A stretch of DNA of 64,000 nucleotides, from positions 124,001 to 188,000 of the forward strand of contig ONGE01000008.1 of the NCBI GenBank assembly GCA_900317325.1. Reading direction: 5' to 3'. This DNA is from an uncultured Prevotellaceae bacterium (GTDB lineage Bacteria > Bacteroidota > Bacteroidia > Bacteroidales > Muribaculaceae). This document shows positions 8,178 through 16,892 of this stretch, piece by piece. Numbering within the stretch: the stretch's first letter is position 1; each line of letters opens with the position of its first letter. Under the pieces are notes generated by a model. The model was given only the letters and a program-made list of their open reading frames with translations. It did not search any database and was not told the origin of the DNA. The translations under genes and the position numbers were made by a program.

Positions 8178-8951
8178 ATGGATATCCATCAGTTTGCCGT
8201 CGTCCACCCTGACGCTAAAATTGGGAAAAATGTGAAAATCGGTCCTTTTGTGACCATCGATGCCAATGTTGAGATCGGTGACGGCACCGTTATCGACAGT
8301 GGAGCCGTTGTACGCAGTGGTGCGCGCATCGGCAAGAACTGCCACATCCATGCCAACGCTGTTGTGGGCGACATTCCGCAAGACCTTAAATTCCAGGGCG
8401 AAGACACCCTGGCCATCATAGGCGACAATACCGTCATCCGCGAGTTCGTCACTATCCACCGCGGCACTGCCTCCAAGGGCAAGACCGTTGTTGGCGACAA
8501 CTGCCTGATCATGGCCTATTGCCATGTAGCACACGACTGCGTGGTGGGCAATCACGTCATCATGTCCAACTCGGCACAGCTTGCCGGCGAGGTTGTTGCC
8601 GGTGACTGGGCCATCATCGGCGGCGGTGCTCTGGTACATCAGTTCACCCAGATTGGCTGCCACGTGATGATTCAAGGCGGTGCCCTGGTCAACAAGGACA
8701 TCCCGCCCTACTGCATGGCTGCTCGCTACCCCATTGCCTATGAGGGCGTGAACAAGGTGGGCCTGCATCGTCGCGGCTACACCAGCGAACAAATCGACGC
8801 CATTGCCGATGTTTACCGCACCATCTATGACTCGGGCCTGAACGTGACCCAATCGCTTGCCGAGGCCGAGAAACTGCCCGCCTCCCCCGAGCGCGATGTC
8901 ATCATCGAGTTTGTGCGCGCCAGCAAGCGTGGCATTGTCCGCAAACCGTGA
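8178..8951 (+). CDS. lpxA: Acyl-ACP--UDP-N-acetylglucosamine O-acyltransferase
   Basis: This 257-residue cytoplasmic enzyme carries out the first lipid A step, moving a 3-hydroxyacyl chain from ACP to UDP-GlcNAc. Hexapeptide repeats run from residue 1 to about 185. The catalytic His is expected at H119 in HVAHDCVVGN. The IPPYCMA segment and a helical C-terminal domain follow, as in the family. It is the last gene of lpxD, lpxC-fabZ, lpxA. A strong hairpin lies about 85 bp past the stop. Confidence 0.96.
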   Translation: MDIHQFAVVHPDAKIGKNVKIGPFVTIDANVEIGDGTVIDSGAVVRSGARIGKNCHIHANAVVGDIPQDLKFQGEDTLAIIGDNTVIREFVTIHRGTASKGKTVVGDNCLIMAYCHVAHDCVVGNHVIMSNSAQLAGEVVAGDWAIIGGGALVHQFTQIGCHVMIQGGALVNKDIPPYCMAARYPIAYEGVNKVGLHRRGYTSEQIDAIADVYRTIYDSGLNVTQSLAEAEKLPASPERDVIIEFVRASKRGIVRKP

Positions 8952-9006
8952 TTTTCAATTTCTTGCAAGCAAGAAATTGAAGGTTAATGGTTAGAGGTTA
9001 AAGAGT

Positions 9007-9053
9007 CATCCGCACTCCTTTTCAGAAGTTATAGAGCATCCGCACTCCTTTTC
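9007..9053. repeat. Short direct repeat (two copies)
   Basis: CATCCGCACTCCTTTTC occurs at 9007-9023 and again at 9037-9053. The second copy forms the left arm of the terminator hairpin that follows. This looks like a partial duplication of the terminator arm. Confidence 0.6.
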
Positions 9054-9075
9054 CACAGGGAAGGAATGCGGATGC
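9036..9075. terminator. Bidirectional terminator between lpxA and a TPR gene
   Basis: Arms at 9036-9050 and 9061-9075 pair over 15 bases with one G-U type mismatch around a 10-nt loop. It sits between two converging genes, so it can end both transcripts. Confidence 0.7.
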
Positions 9076-9103
9076 TTGTTCTACAGTTATGAATTGTTGC
9101 TGA

Positions 9104-10345
9104 TTACTGGGCTGATTCGATGGACTGGAGCTTGTCGGCTTCGCCGAGCTTGTAGTAGATGTCGCGCAAGGCGTTTACCAGCTCGGGGTTGTTGGGGTTG
9201 ATGGCATAGGATTTTTCCAGATAGGGCAAAGCCTCACGATAGATGGGGTTGACCAGGTCGGCAAGTTTCTTGCCATACAAGCGGCTGTTTTGGCGGGTCT
9301 CCATCGCCTTGTTATAGAAATAGCGCCCCACGTTGAACAATCCGCTGGCATTACTGTCATTCAACTCGATGCAACGCTGGTAATAAGGAAACGCCTCATA
9401 GATGCTCTCCTTGCTCTCGATCACCAGTCCCTTGAGGTTGAGCAACTCATCGTCGTTGGGAGTGGCTTCCAAGGCGTCGTCAAGCAAGTCATTAGCACCC
9501 GAGAAATCCTCACGGCTCAGGTAGCTGTTGATCAAGATGCGGATGTATTGCGGGTCACTGGTGCCGAACTTGAGAAAAGCCTCCCAAGCCAATTTCACCA
9601 CTTCCTCTTCATTGCCCAGGTCACTCAGGCACACCAGCGCGTAGTCATAGACCTCCTTGTGGTTATAGCCCGAATGGCGGGCAATGCTGAACAGGCGCAC
9701 GGCATCGATGGTATCGGTCATTTGCCATGCTGCAATGCCTTGGTAGTAACGCACCTCGGCCACGACAGTGTCGGCCTTGGCCCAGCGCGGGTCATCGGTT
9801 CTCGCCGCCATTTGGCAGTAGTAGTCCCAAGCCTTGTAGGCACCGTCCCAGTCCTTGACATTATACAATTCGCTGCCGGCGATACGATAGTTGTCGTGAT
9901 GCTCGACAAGGCGATTGACCACATCCTTGCTGTATTTAGTCCTCACTTTGGGTCGCTTGGTCTTCTTGTCAATTACGGGCTGGCCTTTCTTGTCCAAAAC
10001 GTGAATCGTGTCGAGATGGAGTGCATTGATGCTGTAATCATAGGCATCGATGAGCGAATGCCCCATCGCCTTCACGTCAATGTTCTTACCCACACGACGG
10101 TTATCCATGTATTTGTCGTAAAGTTCAATCTTGATGCGGTTGGCCAGCGCCCATGTCTCGGCACGGTTGCGCGTCTCGTCGTTGGTCAAGGCGGGTTTGA
10201 ACTTATTGAATGCCTTGTTATAACTGTCGACTGTCATCGTCAAGCCACTGATATCTTTCTTGGCCTGTGCCAACAGCTGATGCTGGGCCGTGACATGAAA
10301 AGCCACAGCCACAACCGTGATCAATATGATAGCTATCTTTTTCAC
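9104..10345 (-). CDS. Secreted TPR-repeat protein (second copy)
   Basis: This 413-residue protein has a Sec signal peptide (residues 1 to about 20, ending HVTAQ) and helical tetratricopeptide repeats through most of its length. One clear TPR motif is near the C-terminus (ALPYLEKSYAINPNNPELVNAL). It is a paralog of the next gene upstream (10503-11645): both share the N-terminal KPALTN/QPALTN block, the SxDxIxxVDKK-like central block and the YRE/YDRALPFLEK-type end. It has its own promoter, because a terminator separates the two genes. Periplasmic location is expected; its partner is unknown. Confidence 0.8.
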   Translation of the reverse strand: MKKIAIILITVVAVAFHVTAQHQLLAQAKKDISGLTMTVDSYNKAFNKFKPALTNDETRNRAETWALANRIKIELYDKYMDNRRVGKNIDVKAMGHSLIDAYDYSINALHLDTIHVLDKKGQPVIDKKTKRPKVRTKYSKDVVNRLVEHHDNYRIAGSELYNVKDWDGAYKAWDYYCQMAARTDDPRWAKADTVVAEVRYYQGIAAWQMTDTIDAVRLFSIARHSGYNHKEVYDYALVCLSDLGNEEEVVKLAWEAFLKFGTSDPQYIRILINSYLSREDFSGANDLLDDALEATPNDDELLNLKGLVIESKESIYEAFPYYQRCIELNDSNASGLFNVGRYFYNKAMETRQNSRLYGKKLADLVNPIYREALPYLEKSYAINPNNPELVNALRDIYYKLGEADKLQSIESAQ

Positions 10346-10373
10346 AATCGTCTTTTACCTTTGAAATCGGCTG

Positions 10374-10404
10374 CAAAAGTACAGTTTTTTCCAATCCTGT
10401 GCAA
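10374..10404 (-). promoter_or_regulatory. Promoter of the 413-residue TPR gene
   Basis: The minus strand reads TACTTTTG at 10381-10374 with TTG at 10404-10402, a 20-nt spacer. Leader length to the ATG is about 22 nt. Confidence 0.6.
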
Positions 10405-10437
10405 CAATACTGACGAATAGCGATGCCGGCATCATCA

Positions 10438-10472
10438 AAACGGGTGTTGAAGACTCGCTCCAACACCCGTTT
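10438..10472 (-). terminator. Terminator of the gyrA-TPR transcript
   Basis: A perfect 12-base inverted repeat (AAACGGGTGTTG at 10438-10449 and its complement at 10461-10472) lies 30 bp past the TPR stop and ends in TTTT on the minus strand. Confidence 0.75.
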
Positions 10473-10502
10473 CTATTGTCTGATAATTAATTCTTTACCT
10501 TA

Positions 10503-11645
10503 TTAATTCACGCCCAAGACCTCAAACTTGTAGAGGATGTCATCAAGCACTTTCTTGGCCTTGGTGTCATCGGGATTGGTATTGAGATCAATAGCCTTCT
10601 GCAAGAAAGGAATGGCCCTGTCATAGATGGGTTTGATCTTGGGAACCAGGTCCTTGTTGGTGGCAGTGGGATTATCATCGATAATCTTCTGAGCCTGCAG
10701 ATAGAGGCAACGGCCAACATCAAAGAATGCGTTAGGATAGTTGGGATCAACCTCGGTAGCCTTGATGTAGAAAGGCAGGGCAGCGTCGATACCGCTCATC
10801 AGCTCGGTGGTGAAGCCCTTGATGTCATGCAGGGTACCATTCATGGGATCATTACTCAAAGCATTGTCGATGAAAGCGTTAGCCTTGTCGTACTCATTCT
10901 TGTCGAGCATACTCTGAACCATGTTGGCCAGTGCTGAGGTCTGGAAATCGACGATGTTGTTCTCGGTGTAACCCAACTTGCGGGCCTTGGAGAAGCTGTC
11001 ATAAGCCTCGGCAAACTTCTGGATCTGATACTCGGAATAGCCCTGGAAGAAGCGCACCTGGCTCAATGTGCTGTCGGCAGCAGCAACACCGTTCTTCACG
11101 GCGAAGTCCGACGAAGCGATGTCGGCAAAGTTACCGAAAGCCTCAGCAGCATTAGCCCAATCGCTGTTCTGCAGATAAACGTTGCCGGCATTGGCAATGT
11201 CACCCATGTGAGCGGTGAGCATACCGATGATATCCTTGCTGAATTTGGTCTTTACCTTCTTGGTTCCGTCGCTGTTCAGCTTGGGCATACCGGTTTTCTT
11301 GTCCACCTCAACGATGCTGTCCAAAGGCAGAGCCTTGAAGAAGTAAGCATAACCAGTGCTCAGCATCTGGTTCATCAGATTCTCGTCAACAGGCTGACCC
11401 ATTGACTTGGCACCAAACATGTTGTCAAAGGCAGTAAAGGCTGCTTTACCAGCAGTGTACCATGTGAGTACGTCGTTAGCGCTCTCAGGATTGGTAAGGG
11501 CGGGTTGAATCTGCTCAATCACCTCCATGAGTTCTTGAGTTTTACCCGATCCAACCTTCTTAGAGAGGTCCTTCACGAGGCTCATTTGAGCCGATGCGCC
11601 GAGCGCCATGATGGCAGCTGCGGCGAAAAGAATCATCTTTTTCAT
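10503..11645 (-). CDS. Secreted TPR-repeat protein (first copy)
   Basis: With the start at MKKMILF this is a 380-residue protein. A signal peptide (about 1-19, ending GASAQ) precedes TPR-like helical repeats, with one clear unit near the C-terminus (DRAIPFLQKAIDLNTNPDDTKA). The frame opens four codons earlier, but MKKMILF gives a normal signal peptide. The gene starts about 31 bp after the gyrA stop with no promoter box between, so it probably shares the gyrA transcript. The downstream gene is its paralog. The function is unknown. Confidence 0.78.
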   Translation of the reverse strand: MKKMILFAAAAIMALGASAQMSLVKDLSKKVGSGKTQELMEVIEQIQPALTNPESANDVLTWYTAGKAAFTAFDNMFGAKSMGQPVDENLMNQMLSTGYAYFFKALPLDSIVEVDKKTGMPKLNSDGTKKVKTKFSKDIIGMLTAHMGDIANAGNVYLQNSDWANAAEAFGNFADIASSDFAVKNGVAAADSTLSQVRFFQGYSEYQIQKFAEAYDSFSKARKLGYTENNIVDFQTSALANMVQSMLDKNEYDKANAFIDNALSNDPMNGTLHDIKGFTTELMSGIDAALPFYIKATEVDPNYPNAFFDVGRCLYLQAQKIIDDNPTATNKDLVPKIKPIYDRAIPFLQKAIDLNTNPDDTKAKKVLDDILYKFEVLGVN

Positions 11646-11676
11646 TTTTCTTAACAATTAAAGCTGTTTATAATGT

Positions 11677-14238
11677 TTATTCGTTCTCGTTTTGTGGGGT
11701 CTCGGAGTTCTCGGAGCTTTCAGTGTTCTCGTTGTTCTCAGGGACTTCGGAGACATTCTCCTGGAAGGCGTCGCGAACGCTCTCCTCGTCGGTGACCTCG
11801 GGCTCGGTATCCACCTTGCAAACGCTTGCTATCTCGTCGTTTTTCTTCTCAAGGTTGATGAGCCTTACACCCTGGGTTGCGCGTCCCACGATGCGCAGTG
11901 AGCTAACTCGTAGCCTGATGGCGATGCCGCTCTTGTTGATGATGACAAGGTCGTTATCGTCGTTCACATTCTTAATTGCAATAAGCTTGCCAGTCTTGGG
12001 GGTAATGTTAATGGTTTTAACACCCTTGCCGCCACGGTTGGTCACGCGATAGTCCTCGAGCGCGCTGCGCTTGCCCATGCCCTGCTCCGAAACGACGAGC
12101 ACGTCGTCACGGGTGCCGGCACGCATGCAGATCATGCCGATGACCTCATCGCCCTCGCTCAAGGTCATACCCTTGACACCGGTAGCGGTGCGGCCCATGG
12201 CACGAACTTTGGTTTCGGGGAAGCGGATGGCGTAGCCCTTGCTGTTGGCCAGGATCACCTCGCTGTTACCCTCGGTGAGGATAGCGCCCACGAGCTGATC
12301 ATCCTCGGCGATATTGAGGGCGCGCACACCGTTGGCACGGGGACGAGAGTAAGCACTCAGGCTCGTGCGCTTAACGATACCGTTCTTGGTGGCAAATACA
12401 ATGAAATGTGACTGGTTGTACTCGGGATCGGTGAGCGCCGTTGCACGGACGAAGGCCATGATGCGGTTCTCGGCATCCAGGTTCAACAGGTTCTGGATAG
12501 CACGTCCCTTGCTGTTCTTGGTGCCCTCGGGAATCTCGAACACGCGCAGCCAGAAGCAGCGTCCCGTGGCGGTGAAGAACAGCATGTAATTATGGTTGGT
12601 GGCTTCGTAAACATACTCGATGAAGTCTTCATCGCGCGTGTCACTGCCCTTGGCACCCACACCGCCGCGTGCCTGAGCACGGTACTCCTTGAGCGGGGTG
12701 CGCTTGATATAACCGAAATGGGAAATGGTGATGATCATGGGATCATCGCTGTAGAAGTCCTCAGCATTCATCTCCTCACTGGAATAAACGATTTGGGTGC
12801 GGCGCTCGTCGCCGAATTTTTCCTTGACCTCGATGAGTTCCTGCTCGATGACCTTGCGGCACTCGGCGGGGTCGTCGAGGACGGCCTGCAGGTGCTCGAT
12901 GGTCTTGCGCACCTCGGCCAACTCGTTGTGGAGCTTCTCCTGCTCCAGTCCGGTGAGCTGACGCAGTCGCATCTCGACGATGGCACGCGCCTGAACCTCC
13001 GAGAGGCTGAAGCGCTCGCACAAGCGCTGGATGGCATGGTCGGTCGAATCGCTGCTCTTGATGATGGCGATCACCTCGTCAATGTTGTCGCTGGCGATGA
13101 TGAGTCCCTCCAGGATGTGGGCACGTTCCTTGGCCTTCTTGAGGTCAAACTCGGTGCGACGGATTACCACCTCGTGGCGGTGCTCCAGGAAGTAATGCAG
13201 CAGTTCCTTGAGGTTGAGCAGCATGGGCCTGCCATTAACCAGGCACACGTTGTTCACGCTGAACGACGACTGCAACTCGGTCATCTTGTACAGCTTGTTG
13301 AGCAGCACATTGGGGTTAAAGTCCTTCTTTACATCGATGACGATGCGCATACCGTGACGGTCGCTCTCGTCGTTGATGTCGGCAATGCCTTCGATTTTCT
13401 TCTCCTCGACCAGGCGTGCGATATTCTCAATGAGGTCTTTCTTGTTGACGTTGTAGGGAATCTCATTGACCACGATGCGCTCGTGATTGTGCTCGGTCTC
13501 GATCTCGGCCTTGGCACGAACGACAATGCGTCCGCGGCCCGTCTCGAAGGCGTCTCTCACGCCCTGATAGCCGTAGATGATACCACCCGTGGGGAAGTCG
13601 GGAGCCTTGATGTAGTTCATCAGGTCGCTCACCTCCATCTCGGGATCCTCGAGCAGGGCCAGGCATCCATCGATGCACTCGCCCAGGTTGTGCGGAGCCA
13701 TGTTGGTCGCCATACCCACAGCAATACCCGTGGCACCGTTCACCAGCAGGTTGGGGATGCGTGTAGGCAGTACCGAAGGCTCGTCGAGCGTGTTGTCGAA
13801 GTTGGGCACGAAGTCAACGGTGTCCTTGTCCATGTCTTCCATCATGCTCTCGCCCATCTTGTCGAGACGCACCTCGGTGTAACGCATAGCAGCGGGGCTG
13901 TCACCGTCCACCGAACCGAAGTTACCCTGTCCATCTACCAGCGGATATCGCATTGCCCAGTCCTGGGCCAGACGAACCATGGCAAGGTAAACCGAGCTAT
14001 CGCCGTGGGGATGGTACTTACCAAGCACGTCACCCACGATACGAGCCGACTTCTTGTAGGGGGCATTGGAGTAGTTGCGCAACTTGTCCATGCCGTAGAG
14101 TACCCTGCGGTGCACCGGCTTGAAGCCGTCACGCACATCGGGTAGCGCGCGCGAAACGATGACCGACATCGAATAATCGATGTAACTGGTCTTCATCTCG
14201 TTCTCAATGTTGATCTCTAGAATTCGATCGTTGTCCAT
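11677..14238 (-). CDS. gyrA: DNA gyrase subunit A
   Basis: This 853-residue subunit breaks and rejoins DNA in the gyrase tetramer. The winged-helix/tower region includes [12 protein letters not shown] (about 73-84) and the catalytic Y120 in [10 protein letters not shown]. The C-terminal beta-pinwheel carries a degenerate GyrA box (NRGGKGVKT). The tail is long and acidic, rich in Glu, Asn and Ser, as in many Bacteroidetes. At the quinolone-determining positions it has Ser81 (E. coli Ser83) and Leu85 (E. coli Asp87). A promoter box lies 98 bp upstream, next to a small palindrome. Confidence 0.97.
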   Translation of the reverse strand: MDNDRILEINIENEMKTSYIDYSMSVIVSRALPDVRDGFKPVHRRVLYGMDKLRNYSNAPYKKSARIVGDVLGKYHPHGDSSVYLAMVRLAQDWAMRYPLVDGQGNFGSVDGDSPAAMRYTEVRLDKMGESMMEDMDKDTVDFVPNFDNTLDEPSVLPTRIPNLLVNGATGIAVGMATNMAPHNLGECIDGCLALLEDPEMEVSDLMNYIKAPDFPTGGIIYGYQGVRDAFETGRGRIVVRAKAEIETEHNHERIVVNEIPYNVNKKDLIENIARLVEEKKIEGIADINDESDRHGMRIVIDVKKDFNPNVLLNKLYKMTELQSSFSVNNVCLVNGRPMLLNLKELLHYFLEHRHEVVIRRTEFDLKKAKERAHILEGLIIASDNIDEVIAIIKSSDSTDHAIQRLCERFSLSEVQARAIVEMRLRQLTGLEQEKLHNELAEVRKTIEHLQAVLDDPAECRKVIEQELIEVKEKFGDERRTQIVYSSEEMNAEDFYSDDPMIITISHFGYIKRTPLKEYRAQARGGVGAKGSDTRDEDFIEYVYEATNHNYMLFFTATGRCFWLRVFEIPEGTKNSKGRAIQNLLNLDAENRIMAFVRATALTDPEYNQSHFIVFATKNGIVKRTSLSAYSRPRANGVRALNIAEDDQLVGAILTEGNSEVILANSKGYAIRFPETKVRAMGRTATGVKGMTLSEGDEVIGMICMRAGTRDDVLVVSEQGMGKRSALEDYRVTNRGGKGVKTINITPKTGKLIAIKNVNDDNDLVIINKSGIAIRLRVSSLRIVGRATQGVRLINLEKKNDEIASVCKVDTEPEVTDEESVRDAFQENVSEVPENNENTESSENSETPQNENE

Positions 14239-14322
14239 TTGTATTTTTTACTTTTTAAATCTGTTTCGGGCACCGCACTGCAGACTCACTTCAGTCCCAG
14301 GCTAGCACGCGTGCCACGACAT

Positions 14323-14365
14323 TAGGTTTAACCTACAAAAATACTCATTATTTCTTATACGGCAA
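14323..14365 (-). promoter_or_regulatory. gyrA promoter with palindrome at the start site
   Basis: The minus strand reads TATTTTTG (14343-14336) with TTG (14365-14363) 19 nt upstream. Directly downstream, at the expected start site, is the palindrome TAGGTTTAACCTA (14323-14335), which could be an operator. The leader to the ATG is about 90 nt and also holds GCACGCGTGC near 14306. Confidence 0.55.
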
Positions 14366-14460
14366 TCCGTTTTGCGCCACTTTTTGACTGAATTGAAGAT
14401 AAAATGTTTAAAACGGGTGTATTTTTTCTACGAGGAGCGCGATTTGTACCATTATTGTAG

Positions 14461-14468
14461 TATTTTTG
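14461..14468 (+). promoter_or_regulatory. -7 box of the exonuclease gene
   Basis: TATTTTTG matches TAnnTTTG and lies 26 nt before the ATG at 14494. It shares the 255-bp gap with the divergent gyrA promoter. Confidence 0.5.
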
Positions 14469-14493
14469 CCCATGAATATTGAAAGACAATCCC

Positions 14494-14985
14494 ATGCAGA
14501 ACTTTGCTGCCATCGACTTTGAGACCGCCAACGCCGAGCGCACCAGCGTGTGTGCCGTGGGCGTGGTTGTCGTGCGCGACGGTCAAGTCACCGACACGTT
14601 CTACTCGCTCATCCAACCCGAGCCCAACTACTACAGCTACTGGTGCCAGCAGGTCCATGGCCTGGGGCACAGCGACACCGACAACGCTCCCGTTTTTCCT
14701 GAGGTGTGGGCACAGATTGAACCGCTCATCGAGGGCCTGCCACTGGTTGCCCACAACAAGAGTTTCGACGAGAGTTGCCTGAAAGCCGTCTTTCGTTGTT
14801 ACCAGATGGACTACCCTGACTATGAATTTCATTGCACCTGCCGGGCAGCCAAACGCCAGCTCAAGCAGTTACCCAACCACAAACTCGACACTGTAGCCGC
14901 CTACTGCGGCTATGACCTGCGCCGTCACCACCACGCCCTGGCCGATGCCGAGGCATGCGCCCACATCGCCCTGCAACTGCTGTAA
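14494..14985 (+). CDS. DnaQ-like 3'-5' exonuclease
   Basis: This 163-residue protein is one RNase-T/DEDD exonuclease domain. It has FAAIDFETAN (Exo I, DxE, about residues 4-12), the Exo II stretch VAHNKSFDESCL and the HHALADAEACAH Exo III motif (HxxxxD type, DEDDh). It resembles the epsilon-subunit-like proteins of Bacteroidetes that contain no polymerase partner. Repair or RNA trimming are both possible. A TTG at 14479 opens the frame, but ATG 14494 sits at a normal distance from the promoter box and begins right at the Exo I strand. Confidence 0.85.
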   Translation: MQNFAAIDFETANAERTSVCAVGVVVVRDGQVTDTFYSLIQPEPNYYSYWCQQVHGLGHSDTDNAPVFPEVWAQIEPLIEGLPLVAHNKSFDESCLKAVFRCYQMDYPDYEFHCTCRAAKRQLKQLPNHKLDTVAAYCGYDLRRHHHALADAEACAHIALQLL

Positions 14986-15009
14986 CCATTCTTGAAAGGG
15001 CACAAGAAA

Positions 15010-15042
15010 GAGGATGAACCAGCTATATGCCGGTTCACCCTC
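15010..15042. terminator. Bidirectional terminator, exonuclease / dnaA
   Basis: Arms GAGGATGAACC (15010-15020) and GGTTCACCCTC (15032-15042) pair with one G-U. It lies between converging genes. Confidence 0.65.
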
Positions 15043-15064
15043 ATGATGCTTTACGTTAAGGGAT

Positions 15065-16471
15065 TTACTGCGTCAGGCTTGCAGTGATAGCCTGTACCTC
15101 GCGTGAAAAATCCTTCTCGATCGACATGCGCTGCTCAATCTGTATGCAGGCATGCAGTACGGTGGCATGGGTGCGATCGAGCTTGGCACCGATGCTTGTC
15201 GATGACATCTGCGCTTCCTTCTTGGCCAGGTACATCACCAGCTGACGGGCATCGCTGATCTCGCGCTTGCGCGACTTGCCGTAGAGCACGTCGGTGGGCA
15301 GGTTGTAGTAATCGGCCACGGTCTCGGCAATAGACTCAAAGGTCAACTGCTTGGGCGTCACCTTGACGGTGTTGCCGATGACGCTGCGCGCCAGATCGAT
15401 AGTAATGTCCTGTCCCAGCATGGTGGCATGGGCCAGCAGTGCGACCATCACGCCCTCGAGCTCACGCACGCTGTCCGAGACATTAGTGGCGATGAAATCG
15501 AGCACATCGTCGGCAATTTTAAGACCATCCTGAGCCGCCTTCATGGCGAGGAACTTGCGACGCAACTCAAAGTCGGGCTTCTCCAGCTCAACAGTCATGC
15601 CCCACTTGAAGCGCGAGAGGAGCCTGGGTTCCATACCGTCGAGTTCACTGGGACGGCAGTCACAGGACATCACCAACTGGCGCTGATGCAGGTGAAGGTG
15701 GCTGAAGATGTGGAAGAAGGTATTCTGCGTCTTCTCTTTGCCCGCCAAGAATTGGATATCATCGAGCAAGAGGACGTCGATACTCAGGTAAAAGTTGATG
15801 AAGTCGTTGACTTTCTTCTGAATCACGGCAGTCGTGTACTGGCTCTCAAACACTCGGGATGAGACATAGAGCACCCTCATGCGGGGATAGTTCTCCTTGA
15901 GCTTGATGCCGATGGCCTGCAGCAAGTGGGTCTTGCCGACGCCCGTCGAGCCGAAGACAAACATGGGGTTGTAGGTCTTCACTTCGGGGTGCTCGGCAAT
16001 AGCCTGACCGATGCTCACAGCGAGCTTATTGCTCATGCTGCTGCAGTAGTTCTCGAAGGTGTAGCGCGGATTGAGCTGCGGGTCGATCTCGTCGAGGGCA
16101 TCGTCCTGGGCGAACGGGTTGGTTGCGACACGCGGCTTGCGTATTTTGAGCTCCTGCTTGAGCTTGTTGCTCGAGTTGTCCTCGGTCTGCTCGACAGCAC
16201 TGGCATCGTCACCGCCCACCACATTATATTTATAGCGGAGCTTGACGTCATCGCCGAAAGCCATCTTCAGGGCCGAAGAAAGGATGTTGATATAGCGTTC
16301 CTCGATTTGTTCCACAAAGAACTGCGAGGGCACCTTGAGCGTCACACGATTGTTTTCCTGGTCATAGTCAACGGCAACAATGGGAGCGAACCAAACATCA
16401 AATTGTTCGGCCGGGAGGTTAGCCTTGATGGCGTCAAGGCAGCGGTTCCACTGTTGTGCAACGTTAAACAT
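15065..16471 (-). CDS. dnaA: Chromosomal replication initiator protein DnaA
   Basis: This 468-residue protein is the initiator ATPase that opens oriC. Domain I (about 1-90) is followed by a variable linker. The AAA+ core has Walker A GSTGVGKT (174-181) and Walker B LLLDDIQF (D237, D238). Domain IV ends with the DnaA-box-binding signature (GAKLDRTHATVLHA). The length is normal. No TAnnTTTG box was found in the AT-rich upstream gap, so its promoter is not identified. Confidence 0.97.
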   Translation of the reverse strand: MFNVAQQWNRCLDAIKANLPAEQFDVWFAPIVAVDYDQENNRVTLKVPSQFFVEQIEERYINILSSALKMAFGDDVKLRYKYNVVGGDDASAVEQTEDNSSNKLKQELKIRKPRVATNPFAQDDALDEIDPQLNPRYTFENYCSSMSNKLAVSIGQAIAEHPEVKTYNPMFVFGSTGVGKTHLLQAIGIKLKENYPRMRVLYVSSRVFESQYTTAVIQKKVNDFINFYLSIDVLLLDDIQFLAGKEKTQNTFFHIFSHLHLHQRQLVMSCDCRPSELDGMEPRLLSRFKWGMTVELEKPDFELRRKFLAMKAAQDGLKIADDVLDFIATNVSDSVRELEGVMVALLAHATMLGQDITIDLARSVIGNTVKVTPKQLTFESIAETVADYYNLPTDVLYGKSRKREISDARQLVMYLAKKEAQMSSTSIGAKLDRTHATVLHACIQIEQRMSIEKDFSREVQAITASLTQ

Positions 16472-16783
16472 TTTACAAAAATTTCTTAGTAACGGTTAGT
16501 TTTTTCTAGTGCTTTTAGCAGTACAAATTTCGGCCAATATTTTCTATAAAAAAAGTGCTCAAAAAATTTGCAAATCTCATTTTGAACATAACAATATTGA
16601 AAAACAAAGAGTTACATCTCATTTCACATTTTTTTGTTTTTTGAGGCACTTGACAAATCATAAGCATCTATAAATCAACACTATAACTTTATTGTAATAA
16701 ATTTCCAACTATTTATGCAGAAGCGCAAATCGCTGTCATTACACGGTTTCAAAAATCCAAAAACCGAAAACAGTAATTTTCAA
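16472..16783. other. AT-rich gap upstream of dnaA
   Basis: About 310 bp of AT-rich DNA lies between dnaA and the terminator of the MCE gene. It has many A and T runs but no exact DnaA box (TTATCCACA or close) and no iteron set, so there is no good support for oriC here. No coding potential was seen. Confidence 0.5.
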
Positions 16784-16822
16784 AAAAAACTCTATTTGGA
16801 TTGAGTCCAAATAGAGTTTTTT
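16784..16822 (-). terminator. Strong terminator of the MCE gene
   Basis: A 17-base perfect inverted repeat (core ACTCTATTTGGA) has a 5-nt loop (16801-16805) and T-runs on both strands. It lies past the MCE stop and before the dnaA promoter region. Confidence 0.85.
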
Positions 16823-16844
16823 GACTGATTTTTTTGACTGTTTC

Positions 16845-16884
16845 AACCTGTCCGGGACAGTGCATCACTGTATGTGAACAGGTT
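16845..16884 (-). repeat. Branched inverted repeat past the MCE stop
   Basis: AACCTGT (from 16845) pairs with ACAGGTT (16878-16884), and inside it ACAGT pairs with ACTGT. It lies just after the MCE stop and before the main terminator. It may stabilise the 3' end of the mRNA. Confidence 0.4.
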
Positions 16885-16892
16885 ATCATTTG

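Noticed and set aside
9007-9053. CRISPR-like repeat
   Set aside because: Only two copies without regular spacers; it is a duplicated terminator arm.
16472-16892. Possible oriC upstream of dnaA
   Set aside because: The gap is AT-rich but has no good DnaA boxes or repeats of a 9-base motif; it also holds a terminator for the MCE gene. In Bacteroidetes oriC is not always beside dnaA.
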